Positions 1 to 12,094 of a DNA stretch of 64,000 nt are shown here, piece by piece; the stretch's first letter is position 1; every line of letters starts with the position of its first letter. The notes beneath the pieces are model-generated. The model searched no databases, was not told where the DNA came from, and worked only from the letters and a program-made list of their open reading frames with translations. The position numbers and the translations under genes are program-made. The DNA comes from Corallium rubrum. Taxonomy: Eukaryota; Cnidaria; Anthozoa; Scleralcyonacea; Coralliidae. The stretch covers positions 1,723,378 to 1,787,377 of the forward strand of contig OZ036017.1 in assembly GCA_964035015.1 (NCBI GenBank), written 5' to 3'.

Positions 1-937
1 AAACTCTGTGTTTATATATATTCTGTGTTCTCTTGCGAGCTACATTGCAATATTCCCACGCAACGTTGCAATGTTGATTAACAAGTTGCCGTGAACAATT
101 TGCAAACATTTCGGGAATATTTATTTCCGAAATTCGACATTTTTAAACTACCATATGCATGGCTGAAAATACTATCTACCCACCAACTTTAAACACCAAC
201 TTAAACTTTTGAGTATAAATACACTAAATTTGTATTTATACTCAAAAGAAAGACGAACCTTTAAGGAATCTACTAAGGAATCTTCACGAGACGTTTGCAA
301 ATTGCTCAAGTCAAATTGACAACCAATATTGCGGCGCGTTATTGCAAAGTAGCATGCAAGAGAACATCCGGTTGGACTGTAAAATACGAGTTGCCGATCT
401 TGCTCGGCCGAAAACTTACTTATCAAATTGTAAGTGTAAATGATGAACACTTTGTTTAAGAGTCGTAGAAAAGGTTAGATAAGATCATTTTAAGTCAGAA
501 ACAGCTGAATATGAGCCTCTAGTGTCTTATAACTTTGATAAAACATTGATGTTTTATTAATCAATGTTTTAACAGTATTTATTATATGGCACAAGTTACT
601 TCCGTTGAAATCGTGTGTTCTCATTGGCTGAGACGCGTCCCGTGCCAGTCGATAATTTTCCCGTAACGACCGGTCGATTACGGATTTTGGCAGACATGTT
701 GTTTGCAACTAAACAATGAAAGAAAACCGCAAGAATTTTATGAATCCAATAACCTGAGGACTAAATTATGTAAGAGTAGGACGATGAGTAATCTAGCAAT
801 GAGTTTTAGGATTCCGAAAGCGATGTCAACAAGAGCAACAACATTGAAAACGATGAGTCTATGTCACACGCTCGAGGTCACACTATTGACAAGGTAATGT
901 GAGATGTGTTGTTTCAAAATGCCATATAATAAACCTC
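1..937. other. AT-rich stretch without recognisable gene
   Basis: I see no coding pattern, RNA gene or clear transposon end. The short open frames carry no family motif. The 14-bp string ACATCCGGTTGGAC at 364-377 also occurs at 16256-16269, where the Ngaro repeat meets another element; at that length it could be chance or a shared terminal fragment. Confidence 0.5.
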
Positions 938-1060
938 TTATTAACCTCGTCCGCTTGATCATTACGGAAAAATACCAGACCTCGGTCTTGATGTACAGAC
1001 CTCGTCCTACCGGCCCGGTCTGATATTTTTTCGTAATGACCGCGCTCTCGGTTAATAAGA
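938..1060. repeat. Palindromic MITE-like repeat
   Basis: Two arms, 938-982 and 1017-1060, are imperfect reverse complements around a short GC-rich centre. The arms start CTTATTAACCTCG and end CGGTTAATAAG. The size and symmetry fit a foldback MITE; I could not see a target-site duplication. Confidence 0.55.
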
Positions 1061-1421
1061 AGTTATTACAAATATTAACTAAACATTCATTTCTTTTGAA
1101 TTGTTCTCATGAATTATTAATGAACTTGATAATATTATATAAAACTATGGAAGCGTTTTTCAATTCTTGGGTACAACCTTTGGTAAAACGTTTTCGTAAT
1201 ACAGTCCTTCTACAACACGCACTTCACTCCAATGACTTTTTCTGCCATTTTGTTTTTGTGAGAGGGATGTTTAGACCTGCACCAAAAACCCACGATAGGT
1301 GCGTCAAAAATAACTTAAGAGGAATTAGGATAGAACGAGACGCATTACTATACGTTCTTTCTCTTACCCTTATGCTCTCTTGCTATTATGAGTAATAGCA
1401 TAAAAAGAGGTGTATTAGCTA

Positions 1422-1820
1422 TTAATTTATGATTGAGTCGGTTTTCTTTGTTCTTTCGAGGGCTTTATATCGCATAAAGACCTTGAATACTAATTAGATA
1501 AGAAATGAAGGAAAAACTAGGAAAATCTTTGTCCAAGATAGAAAAAAACCCCCAACTTTGTTGGAAAACCTCCTCAATCATAAATTAAGTCAGATAAATC
1601 CCTCGAACGTCGGGATTTATGCGATATAAAGCCCTCGGACGCTTCGCGTCCTCGGGTCTTTATATAGCATAAATCCCTCGTTCTCGGGATTTATCTATTA
1701 CTTAATGTAAACGTCCCGCTCGATGAGGGTATTTAGTAAAATTCCCGAGGGCCGAAGGCCCGAAGTAATTTTCCTAATAAATGACTCAAATCGAGCGAGA
1801 CGTTTAATTGCTAATGCACC
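1422..1820. repeat. Cluster of hairpins with GC-rich tips
   Basis: Three inverted repeats lie together: arms near 1422-1435 and 1572-1588; a compact hairpin at 1612-1681 whose arms carry GGGATTTATGCGATATAAAG and its near complement; and a third at about 1702-1755 and 1758-1815. The tips repeat CCTCGG and GGGCCGAAGGCCC. A similar GGGCCGAAGGCCC tip occurs at about 23,590. Probably degraded foldback elements; no coding content. Confidence 0.5.
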
Positions 1821-2495
1821 TCTTTCTATGCTATTCCTATGTAATATCATGTTTGCGGGAATTTCAGTTGTTGTCACCTCCGTTGACGTCAAACCGACAT
1901 ATTACACGTTAAATTGTGCATTGCATTGCATGGTTCATGCAACTTGTCTAATTTACACAACATGTTACACTGTGCAATGGTTCATGAAATCGTTGCGTGA
2001 TAAGTTGCATAAAAAATTTCACTAAAATAATAATAATAATCAACAAATGAAAACAATTAAGATGCACTATCAAATACCTCTTGACACAAAATGCGTGGTT
2101 TACCGTACAACGGTAAGGCATGCACTCTGAAAAAAAACATACATGAATATTATTTGAAGCTTTCCATGGCGATTTATAAATGTACACAATTTGCGGCCGG
2201 GGTTTCACGATGTTTTATTGAGATTCTGAGTTTCTTTTCTGGTTTATTTACAGTAAAAATGGAAATAACTTCCCCGCACTTTCGCTTCTGTAAACCGTTG
2301 CTGATTTCAATGATAACGATTGATCAGCTGTCAATTACACTAGCGCTTTCAGAGGTATTGTCTCTTGTGTTTGGCCCCGCGGAAAAGATGAAGGATGAGC
2401 TTTTTTCAACGATTGTATTTTACAAAGGGAATGCTTTTCCCAGTTGGTAGATACATTGGTAGATACATCTTTATATGGTAAGTTCTACCCGGTCT

Positions 2496-2683
2496 ACTAA
2501 CCGGTATCGTGTAAACGTCCGTGCCGTAACAGTTTGATGACGGTAATCACGATATATACGACCACATGCAGTATTCGAGTCAGCAGTATTCACAAAGTCT
2601 TCTCAATACTCATTGGAAGAGAACAGTCACATGCTAATCCGTCATTATATTATACCGGCACCGTGTAAACGCAAGACTTTTTG
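2496..2683. repeat. Dispersed repeat, copy 1
   Basis: This 188-bp unit recurs in direct orientation at 3596-3779 with few differences. Both copies begin ACTAACCGGTATCGTGTAAA and end with ACCGGCACCGTGTAAACGC plus a T tract, so the ends share an ACCGG(C/T)(A/G)(C/T)CGTGTAAAC motif. The same motif recurs alone near 2731 and 8941. I infer a small non-autonomous family with repeated terminal motifs. Confidence 0.6.
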
Positions 2684-3595
2684 GGCTATTTATACACCTG
2701 GAATGATTTTGTTCCGTTTTCAAATTGTACCGGCATCGTGTAAACGGGGTCTCATAGATGAAATCGGAGCTTCGACTGCGCATACAATCTGAGTCGGGAT
2801 AAAACGTAGTTCATTTATAACCTGAGGCTGAAGCAGCCGTAGTAAACATAACATTTCTGATTGCAGAAACTTGTTAACGTTTAGGTATTCTATAAGGATA
2901 AACTTTGCTTATCGATTATCCTTGACAATAATCCTAAACGTGGTGTCTAAAAATAATGACCTCAAAACATGGAAAAAACAGTCCCAACCTATGTTATCTT
3001 CCCGTTATGCTTTAATAGACACGACGTAATTTGCATAGGGGCTCAAATTGAATAGGAAACTAACTAATTTGCATGTGGGCCTAAATGAAACTACGATTTG
3101 GTGTATACTAGCAAACACTCTCCTAGTGGCCTAGTCCAGGATGAGGTCAAGTCAAGGGGAGGCTAAAATAGTCTTTTTAAAATTCAGCCAATAATATTAA
3201 AATATATAATTATTGTGAGGTATAAATATATAAGAAAACACAAAATACAAAACAAGCAACAAAAATAAACGTTGAGTTACATAGTTAGTCCGTCATGCAG
3301 ATTGCCAAAACTTAAAAGCTTGTATATACTGTAGCATGAACGCGCACAAAATTTCCAAACATTCAAAAAATATTTTGTGCCCCAGAAACCTACAATTCCT
3401 GGCTACGCCACTGCTTGTGAAGATGGGATGTCTTCCTGTAAACAGTTGAGAAGAACAGCGATGTTTAAATATGAAAACCACTGACTTTCCTGACCGTGTC
3501 TCCATGTATATCGCAGTTGTCAGAGCGCCGATGCGTCGATTCCGAGACCTTGGGTTCGATTTCCAGTTGAAAATTAGTTGAAATGAAAACGGAAC
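2684..3595. other. Spacer between two direct repeats, with a tRNA-like segment
   Basis: No gene is recognised. The short minus-strand open frame at 3293-3505 has no family motif. The notable content is the tRNA-like segment listed separately. Confidence 0.45.
3505..3575 (+). other. tRNA-like segment, possible SINE head
   Basis: TCGCAGTTGTCAGAGCGC resembles an RNA polymerase III A box region and GGGTTCGATTTCC resembles a B box, at tRNA-like spacing. The acceptor stem does not pair convincingly and no body or tail could be defined, so this is more likely a tRNA-derived SINE remnant than a functional tRNA. Confidence 0.35.
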
Positions 3596-3779
3596 ACTAA
3601 CCGGTATCGTGTAAACGCCCGTGCCGTAACAGTTTGATGACGGTAATCACGATATATACGACCACAGTATTCGGGTCAGCAGTATTCACAAAGTCTTCTC
3701 AATTCTCATTGGAAGAGAATAGTCACATGCTAATCCGTCATTATATTATACCGGCACCGTGTAAACGCAAGACTTTTTG
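3596..3779. repeat. Dispersed repeat, copy 2
   Basis: Second direct copy of the unit at 2496-2683, lacking a few bases near the ATGCAG of copy 1. The copies are 1.1 kb apart. Confidence 0.6.
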
Positions 3780-4039
3780 TTTCGTTCCCCGCAGGAACGA
3801 AACTGTTACTGTATTAGCTTTCCATTGACATCACAAAAGAAACTGTCATCACAGATGAAAATCGTCCAATCGTAGTGCAGTGTTGTTGACATAACTGTGA
3901 TCTTATCCAATGAAATCAAAATTCCGCATAAAAAATGTAGTTGGAGGCGTGGTTAAACGCCAAAACGAAGTGAAAATATTGCTGATCTAGAGTAATTTGA
4001 AGACGTAAACAATCCAGTGCGAAGCGAATCATCAATCTT

Positions 4040-5770
4040 GTGCACAAGGAGCAGAGAAGTCAAGTATGAGTTATATTTACTGAACGTCTTACCTTTGACA
4101 ACTTATGAATCAATTCACAAACCTGGATGGCTTTGGATGGCTGGATTTTCAACTCGTACGGCTTGGCAAGTTAGCAAATACTTCGTGTATTAATTCAAGC
4201 AAATTCATTACACCGCAGCCTAAAGTATTGTGGGCTCGCATGCGAGCTGATTGATCAACATAGACTTAATAATAGGAAAAGGGAGGAAACAGCCGTTGGA
4301 CCATTTTGTTCAAATTGCTCAACTCGCATGAGATTCAACAAAAAAGCCGTATTTTAAGTATCCTATCTAAACATTGTATATTCTCACCAAATCGTGCAAG
4401 ATATTTGTAGAAATGGTTGTTAAAGGTGCATATTTGGCGGCCAAAATTTACAGATTATTTTCGTACGATGTGCACCGCAACACCTGGTGACGGAAATGAC
4501 GTATTTGTTGATATGAACATGATGGAAAGTGGTTTTCCCCCAAGTTAATATTTTAAGAAACGATTGTCCTTTCCACTTATTATAACTAAATCAGCGAGCG
4601 GTCTTTTCACTAGATTTCAATTCTTAAATTCTCATACACCAAACCTGGCTGAAACAGAAAGCAATATCGACCGATCGACGGTAATTACCGCAGGCGAGAT
4701 TCGTATTTTTATCTTAGACTGTCAAACGTCACACCTCAGTGTTTCAATGATTATAAAGCTTCACACAAAGGAGTTGACTCACAAGATCGAACTCAAAATA
4801 TGAACAAATTTATAGCTTGAACTAGAGGTTACTACCGCAAGTGAAGTGCTGCCTCGAAAGGGACAAAAACCTTTAGCCTACTCCACAGGCAAATATCTGC
4901 AGTCTGTGACCAATGTGACACCCCTCTTGCCCACTCCACCCAAGATTACCCACACCACCCAAGATTGCTCACACCACTCAAGACTGACCCTCTACCCAAG
5001 ATTACCCACTCCACCCAAGATTGCCCACTCCACCCAAGATTTCCCACTTCACCTGAGATTGCCCACTCCACCCGATATTACCCACTCCACCCAAGATTGC
5101 CCACTCCAACTCAAAATATGAACAAATTTATAGCTTGAATAAGAGAATACCCTGGTTTTGCATCAAGCGACCGACTCATATTTATACGCATTTAAAAATT
5201 TAATCAAAGAGTTCTACTTTGGCCCAAGCTTTTATATGATCAGATCTCATCGAAATATGCTTACGTACACGTATGAATGCACTTAATATTCAAAGATCTT
5301 ACCGGCATTTAGAAACAAAAACATGTTTTTCCGTGTTCGATGTATTTATGGTTTGACTTTGAAATCTCCTTGAAATTTCCAACGGTCAACTGGTCTAGTG
5401 AGGTCATTACCCATTCGCTTCCGTATTTGTGCACTTCCGTCACCAGGTGTTGCGGTGCACATCGAACGATTGAACGTTAAGAGTTTCCTCCCTTTCTCTA
5501 TTTTTATTCGGGTTACCATCGGCTACGCATATCGTTTCCGAAGCAAGCTCGCTGACGTTCGGGGCAATGCGAGCCCACAATACTATAGGCTGCGGTGTAA
5601 TAAATGCTTGAATTTTAATACACGAAGTGTTTGCTAACTTGTCAAGCCGTACGAGTTGAAAATCCAGCCATCCAAAGCCGTCCAGGTTTGTGAATTGACT
5701 CATAAGTTGTCAAAGGTAAGACGTTCAGTAAATATAACTCATACTTGACTTCTCTGCTCCCTGTGGTTGA
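4040..5770. mobile_element. Inverted-repeat (foldback) element
   Basis: The segment at about 4047-4300 returns as its reverse complement at about 5480-5765; shared landmarks are GCAGAGAAGTCAAGTATGAG and GTATTGTGGGCTCGCATGCG. A further pair, CACCTGGTGACGGAAATGAC (about 4478) and its counterpart near 5437, extends the symmetry inward. Indels separate the arms, so it is not recent. No transposase was found; the 79- to 87-codon frames in the right arm are not recognised. Confidence 0.6.
4921..5107. repeat. About 20-bp minisatellite inside the foldback element
   Basis: Tandem variants of CCCACTCCACCCAAGATTG, roughly nine imperfect copies. It is bordered by a direct repeat, AACTCAAAATATGAACAAAT, near 4793 and 5108, suggesting the array grew between duplicated flanks. 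Confidence 0.75.
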
Positions 5771-6375
5771 ACTCGAGAATGCATTCGTTATGTATGGCAA
5801 CTGCGCGTTCCAAAAGGTCAGTCGCACTGTTTCACGCGTGTCTAATAATTTTGAAATATAGCTATTTTATGAACAATGTCAATAGTTTGAGGCTAGAAGT
5901 TCGTTATCATTCATTTGTGGCCCATCTAAATGGATTATTGTGATTCGAGAATTAAACTATGACCTATGACGACGAAAATGATGATAGTCCGTTATTGACC
6001 TAATTTATATTGATCCTTTTGGCCTTGGAAATTTATGGATTTGCTATTGGCGATTATTCAATAAATACCGCGGTGTCATAAATAAATCAGCTGCATGAAA
6101 TTTAAATGCGACGTGCCAGCGTCTCGCAATTTTCCCGAGAAAGCAATTATTTTGGTAACGTTTTATTTTCCTCCTATAGACGGTCAGAAGAGTATTGCTA
6201 CTGAATAGAAGATTTACGTTGCCAAAATAATTGCGTTCTCACGAAAATCGCGAGACCGCTAGCACGTCACATTTAACTTCAGTCGAATTTATGCGACTGC
6301 GAATAACCTGAAGTACTGATCAATAGCCTGCCCTCTGGACTGCGGAGGAGAGAGTAATCCGTCGTGATCAGACGG
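5771..6375. other. Spacer with one imperfect hairpin
   Basis: No gene recognised. Arms near 6107-6166 and 6211-6266 form an imperfect inverted repeat sharing CAATTATTTTGG-type sequence and CGCGAGAC. It ends at the TSD of the hAT element that follows. Confidence 0.4.
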
Positions 6376-7552
6376 CAGGGGCGGCGGAAGCGTGGGGGCA
6401 GTGGGGGCGACCGCCCCCACAAGTTTTTACCTGTGGGGGCGAGATGCAGTTTTCGCCCCCACAAGATTTTGAAGTTTGGTTATCATCAGAGTTCTTAGCT
6501 AGGACGTATTAGTTTGACACGCCTATCATATATATTGAAAAATATCGAAAAATATTGAAAAATAGAACATTTTTCAAAATTGAGTTCTGTAGTCAAAATT
6601 TGAAGCTAGGTTATTGCGGAAACTTTCGGGAAAAAGGCCCAGCGATGGATATTCACGTAATAATTTAACTGACCAACAAAAAGGTGATCGCGTTAACATA
6701 ACGTTAATGTACAGTAGTGTAACTTTTAAAGGCTTCTAGGACAGCGTCGGCCACGGTTGAAATCCAAATATTACCAGGGTTAGGTCTCGTTGGCCTGAAA
6801 AACAGAGGAAAAAATCTTCTCGACGTTTCGAGCGAAGGCCCTTCGTCAGGAGAAATTAGTAAACAACTCACATGTGGTCACGCGTATTTATAGCAGAGCT
6901 ACAATGGGAATCACGTGAACACATGTAAGCCAATAAAAACAAACTAAACAAATAAATTAATATGTAATTTTAGCCCGTGTGCAGGTGCTGACCCAATTTG
7001 TGTCAGCTACCTACCACATATTAATTTATTTGTTTAGTTTGTTTTTATTGGCTTACATGTGTTCACGTGATTCCCATTGTAGCTCTGCTATAAATACGCG
7101 TGACCACATGTGAGTTGTTTACTAATTTCTCCTGACGAAGGGCCTTCGCTCGAAACGTCGAGAAGATTTTTTTCTCTGTTTTTCAGGCCAACGAGACTTA
7201 ACCCTGGTAATATTTAGTGTAACTTTTAGTTTTACTTATATAGTTATGTATAGTTCATTTAATTTTCAGTTTCAACGTTTTAAAAAAGTTTTATGGTTCT
7301 ATATTGGTTTTTCGTAAAGTGACTGAACACTGGAGACGCGCGAAGGCAATTATTACGATTATTGACAGTTTTATCAAATTAAAGTTACTTAGATAATTGG
7401 AGCCTTTTTTCTGATTAATGAGTGGGATTTTTGGGTGAGAATGGGCTTTCTGGGGGGTCACAAATCAAAACATTTTCCGAGACGGAAATACCCCCCGAAC
7501 TCTTAAACCTACTTCCTGCCCCCACACTCAAAAACATCTTCCGCCGCCCCTG
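6376..7552. mobile_element. Non-autonomous hAT element, TSD TCAGACGG
   Basis: Terminal inverted repeats begin CAGGGGCGGCGGAAG at 6376 and end CTTCCGCCGCCCCTG at 7552. Perfect 8-bp duplications, TCAGACGG, flank it at 6368-6375 and 7553-7560. An 8-bp TSD with CA...TG ends is the hAT signature. Just inside, G-rich runs (GTGGGGGC) near 6393-6440 form further small inverted repeats. No transposase frame is visible. It carries a nested palindromic element at 6766-7215. Confidence 0.88.
6766..7215. mobile_element. Nested long palindrome (foldback MITE)
   Basis: Arms of about 190 bp, 6766-6960 and about 7018-7215, are close reverse complements from AAATATTACCAGGGTTAGG inwards. Each arm contains CTCGACGTTTCGAGCGAAGG and its complement. 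The direct repeat AGTGTAACTTTTA at about 6716 and 7216 may mark the insertion. No coding content. Confidence 0.75.
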
Positions 7553-7687
7553 TCAGACGGTACAACGTCTGAAATGTGTGTTCGTTTTATTAGACGAAGC
7601 TTAAATTATTTTTTTGTAGTTTTATTATAATCTTCTCGCTTCAGCATATTTCTAGTTTGTTTATATGCAAAACAAAAATTAGGGGAG

Positions 7688-8846
7688 TTCAAGGTTTTTT
7701 CCGCCATATTCCAAGGGGTGCAAAACCATTGGGGCGAGCGCGCGGCCATGCCTATTTATCCTTGTTAAAACCATGGCGAAACTCGCGAAGCAAGAAGGAT
7801 ATCGCTTTGGTTTTTGTCGAATTCGTCTTTAATCGTCGTTTGGATAGCTTTTCTGTGGTCTGGTATGTTCGTTCTTTGATTTCAGACCATCATCGCTGAT
7901 AACCAACGCGTAGAAACGCTATAATACGAAAGTTTCCTCAACTGAGGGGTGGCTGCGCCATTGTGGCAGACACGGGACGCGGCCATTTGTCTATTTTTAT
8001 AGCAGAGACAAAACGCCTCGCTGTGTACTGGGATACTGCGATAACAACAAACGCAGTCTATGTTGGGTGAAGAGGTATTATCTTAAAATTTTGGTCCTTA
8101 ATAAGCGGCCAAATCACCAGATTTCGGCAGAAACTTGGCGTAAGCAAACATTTGTCTAGCATATCCGTATATCAGCCTTCAATACCAATGGTGTCAAATT
8201 TCCCAAATAAAACTGCTTCGTTCTTCAAAATAATTACACGTTTAATTCGACAAAAATACAATCAATATGTACGATTCTATCTTTATGCTTAATAGTTAGA
8301 CTTAAACTGTATTTAACTATATTTTGCCCTGTATATGCCAGTTAAGAACGTGTATATATAGAAGTAAACATGCGTAAACCCAAAACGTATCCCTTTCCTG
8401 CGAGGAGATATACATATAAATACACTTCGTTTCATGACTTTACATGACGAAGATGAACTCTGGTTACTTACGTTACTATATATACGCTTGAAGTTCGAGT
8501 GATTTACAAGAGAGTTGGAGATAAAGTTTTACATTGCGTTGCTGAAATCGTCACTCAGTCGTGCCCGTCATAACAGCGCAGACACCCCTCAGTTGAGGAA
8601 ACTTTCGTATTATAGCGTTTCTACGCGTTGGTTATCAGCGATAATGGTCTAAAATCAAAGAACGAACATACCAGACCACAGAAAAGCTATCCAAACGACG
8701 ATTAAAGACGAATTCGACAAAACCCGAAGCGATATCCTTCTTGCTTCGCGAGTTTCGCCATGATTTTAACAAGGATAGATAGGCATGGCCGCGCGCTCGC
8801 CCCAATGGGTTTGCACCCCTTGCAATATGGCGAAAAAAACCTTAAA
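7688..8846. mobile_element. Long-TIR foldback element
   Basis: The left arm, about 7688-7955 from AAGGTTTTTTCCGCCATATT, returns as reverse complement at about 8583-8846. The arms are roughly 265 bp and differ at scattered bases. The centre (7956-8582) is AT-rich without a convincing frame. The 80-codon frame at 7657-7899 is mostly TIR sequence and is not considered a gene. Confidence 0.75.
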
Positions 8847-9376
8847 CGACTGACCGGAACGAAACAGCTATTTCTTTTAAGAAATAGTTTCTTGTTGGCC
8901 TGTATTTACACACCGGCATGATTTTGTTCCGTTTTCAAATTGTACCGGCATCTTGTAAGCGGGTCTCAGAATCTACTTCTCAGATCTTTGAAGCTCAGTA
9001 GGGGGTCGACAAGCTATCATGCGAGGTTCTCCGAGTATACAGACTTTTTTCTCGAGCTTTACAGCTATTTACTGTGGTTTTTCTGTGTATTCGTATTTAT
9101 AGAATAAAGCTACAGTTTGGATGATATGCCAATAAATATTATAATTTATCAATGGCAAATAAAGTGTTTTACCTGTCAGACCACAAATTAGCTAAAACAT
9201 AAACAGACTCTGGAAATTACAGAAACGGATCCGAGATAAATACAGAGTTGCCTATGGATGAGGCTAGAGATGAATATGTTATATAAAAGGGCTTATTAAG
9301 GCCCAATTACAGATTTACGTAAAAGCTGTAAAGAGAAAAATATCAGTAGTCCCTGCGAGAAGACATGCAGCTGACT
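8847..9376. other. Non-coding spacer
   Basis: No gene or element end recognised apart from a stray ACCGGCATCTTGTAAGCG motif near 8944, related to the ends of the repeat at 2496. Confidence 0.45.
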
Positions 9377-10067
9377 TGAACAATGGTTGTCAGAAAAGTG
9401 GACCCGTAAGTTTCAAAACGGGAATCTCGGAGCAGTTTATAGTCTTAGTTGTGGATGACTGAGTTTATACGGTTGAGACGTGTTTATAATTATGTGTCAA
9501 TATATTAATTAAATGGTCTACCTGCATTCTAAAATTTAAATTCTAATGTTATGCTACAAAATTATATATTTATTAATTTAGTCGAAACTATATCAAGGCG
9601 GCTATCAAATCGTGTTTATCTTTTATTATAGTGGGATTTTGAATCAATATATATGTATATTCTCAAATTGTAAAATTTCTCGGTTTCTTATCGTAGTTTC
9701 CAATGCTTCGGCTTCTTCTCTAGATCGGGTCTAGATATACCATGGACAAACGCCTTCAATTCGATTGTATTTATTGCAAGTCTACCTAGATTAGTCTGGA
9801 CTAAAACCAGACGCGGAGAAAGACTATATATTTCTGTGGGAAGAAATCAACATACGCTTTGATATTTTGCCAACTCATATCAATCAATCGTTCATATTTA
9901 AAAATAGCAAAGGAAGACGGTTTTGTTAAGAGTTTCCTCAGGCAAAGGCCTGCGTAGCTGGCGGTATCAGGCCTTTATTTTTCTCGCCTTCTCGCTCGCC
10001 CGCACCTCTGCCCGCCTGCCGGGTTTAGCGGTAGGCGGGAACAAATAAAGGCCTGACATTCAGGTTA
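9377..10067. mobile_element. End fragment of the GGCCTTTATTT TIR family
   Basis: This is the reverse complement of about 45684-46364, the left part of the complete element at 45684-47059. Both share the terminal TAACCTGAATGTCAGGCC, the GC-rich CGAGCGAGAAGG block and about 690 bp inward, then diverge abruptly at the same place. The outer end is intact at 10067 (CATTCAGGTTA). I could not find its other terminus, so it is truncated or belongs to a larger variant. Confidence 0.7.
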
Positions 10068-10129
10068 TCATAAGAGATCTAGAGCGGCCGAGATCAGTCT
10101 GCTATCGCAGACTAATTTATAGGACGCGA

Positions 10130-10220
10130 GAATGAGATTAGTAATATATTCCCAGTGGTATCTCCCCACACAATACCTTGGGCGGAAGGGAATTAAGAAT
10201 GGGACTAAGATAATTTTTCC
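10130..10220 (-). repeat. Ngaro split direct repeat B2
   Basis: Near-identical to 10481-10566 through ACAATACCTTGGGCGGAAGG, ending in the same GATAATTTTTCC. It is the 3'-terminal repeat of the minus-strand element. Confidence 0.8.
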
Positions 10221-10285
10221 GCCTAAGCTGTAGAAGTGGCAGGACGGATAGGCTTGGTGTGTGTTGCAGCTGAGGGGAGGTGGGC

Positions 10286-10475
10286 GGGAAAAAATCCCAT
10301 AACAGCTGAAATTGTTCCTTCTCCGTGCGAATCGGTAAAATGGCCAAAAACCCAACCCGTCGAGCAAATTTAAATGATTCTGCGGTCCCTAGGGCTTTGA
10401 TTCATGAATGAAGTTAACCAGGATTAATTACATTGGCTCAATTCCCTTCCCCACGGCATTATGTGAGAAACATCC
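10286..10475 (-). repeat. Ngaro split direct repeat A2
   Basis: About 190 bp matching 16071-16259 with a handful of substitutions; shared text includes GATTCTGCGGTCCCTAGGGC and CATTATGTGAGAAACATCC. It abuts B1, as in canonical A1-ORF-B1-A2-B2 elements. Confidence 0.85.
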
Positions 10476-10480
10476 CACTG

Positions 10481-10566
10481 AGAATAGTACTATATTCCCA
10501 GTGGTATCTCCCCACACAATACCTTGGGCGGAAGGGAATGAAGAATGGGACTAAGATAATTTTTCC
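10481..10566 (-). repeat. Ngaro split direct repeat B1
   Basis: First B repeat of the element, just downstream of the recombinase in element orientation; a copy of 10130-10220. Confidence 0.8.
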
Positions 10567-10747
10567 TGGGCCCCTGCATGGCTGAAGTGTACCGGACCCC
10601 CTCTGGGACGACAAAAATGATTACCAATGCAGACACACATCATTTTTTATTGATACTCTCCAATACTCAGAACGTAAAGCAAGCAAAGAAACTATGGGAA
10701 AGCGAAAAGAAAATCTTGTAGGTTATTACGGGCTCGAAATTCACAGC

Positions 10748-12094
10748 CTAAACGCGTATCCTCTGGGACCGGTTGAGACGGAGACGTATAGAGGTTCCTT
10801 TGCTAAGGAGATCGGCGACTTTCGTTGTGTTCACCACCACATCTGTTTGCGAATAAGACAGGGCAGTCTTGACGTTTTTCCACCCAACGTGCCGTGCCAC
10901 ATCCTCTGTAGAGACGCCCAATAAGGACAGGGTGATGGAGCAGCCCGAGCGAGTGCATAGTCTCACCGGCATGGATATTGAGAGTAGTGAGGTGTTTGGT
11001 GAGCCTGCTGGCGACGGCTGAGCCTTGAAAGGGGTTGGTGGAGATGCGTCCGTCGCGGTCGGTCACGCGAAAGAGGTAACCATGAGGGAGTTGAATACCC
11101 ATGAGGTCTGCTAAATGCACGTAGAGCTTAAGATTTGCTACCGGACAGGTAATGCGGTTAGAGCAGGGTTTGATAGCAAAAATGTTAGTGTCGTGTCCCG
11201 AAGCGTCTTGCCAAAAGTATGATGGAAAAGGAAACCGTCTTCGCCAGGAAGGGTTAAGATCTCTCTCGTTTTAACGCGGCCAAGGTCGGAGGCACGATCA
11301 CCGGAGTAGAAATCCAGGGAGAAAGAAGGCGAGATCCCGATTGTAAAGGTATAGCGATCGGTGGGTGTGACTGTGGGGGATAAGGTATGCTGTCGAAGGT
11401 GGGTGCAGAGGGTGATGAATTTATCAAAAAACATAGGAGTCGCCTGCCGTGGGAGTACGTGAGCCTGAGCCTGCTCTTCACGCATAGAGATGAGATACTG
11501 TTTAACTACAGGGTGAGCTGCGGGATTGCTAACACCCGATGAATCAGTAGCGGAGCCCGCCCTACCTATAGAAGCAAATATAGCGCGCAGTTTTCCAATA
11601 TAACTGTCCACCGTCCCCGCGGCAAGCCGTGCAGGACAGGGGCAGAAAGCCCGGGTACGGGAACCAAAATGCATGCAGTTGTCCACGTGGACTTTAGTCT
11701 GTCCGTGTTGTTCTTTCCAAATTAAGAAACGGATTAAGTCATTCGGAGAAGCGCACAGAAGTGATTTGGGAAAAGGCAAGGAGGCAAGAAAAGATTCCAA
11801 TTCTTTCTGTAGGCTAGATCGTTGTTTTTGGTAAGGTTTTTTAACCTTTGTAGAACGAAGGGAATTAAGTCGTCCATTAATGGCATCAATGTTGATGTCA
11901 ACCTTCGGAGTCGCGCGCACCGCACGTTCGTCTTTGCGAAAACCACACTGCTGGTAGAAGCAAAAACCCTGGTCGTTAGGGTAATGGCAGTCCGGACACC
12001 GTTCGGCGGGTTTCCATAGTCCAGAGGTGTCTGGATAAACCTGTAATACGAAAGAACTCAGAGATGAGAAAAACGAAATACCCAAAGGTCCCAT
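10748..12094 (-). pseudogene. Ngaro tyrosine recombinase, frameshifted
   Basis: This would be the integrase, cutting and rejoining DNA through a catalytic tyrosine. The first frame (12094-11138, 318 codons) starts with a C-x2-C-x8-C-x4-C zinc-like motif at about residues 33-50 and ends in the catalytic core, where FYSGDRASDLGRVK carries the first arginine. The reading then moves frame near 11190 (segment 11120-10803, containing HAGETMHS) and again near 10950 (segment 10972-10748, RSGCSITLSLLG, HVGW, ALSYSQ). Together these show the H-x-x-R, H/W and Tyr boxes in order. The H-x-x-R box itself is split by the second indel, so the enzyme is dead. The start overlaps the RNase H frame by 37 nt. Confidence 0.82.

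Noticed and set aside
6830..6850. Possible hammerhead ribozyme around CTGACGA...CGAAAC in the foldback arms (also 7130-7165)
   Set aside because: The core-like strings are present, but stem II does not pair from its first base and there is no room for stem III.
7657..7899. 80-codon ORF as a gene
   Set aside because: Lies almost entirely in the TIR of a foldback element, whose inverted arm does not keep the frame.
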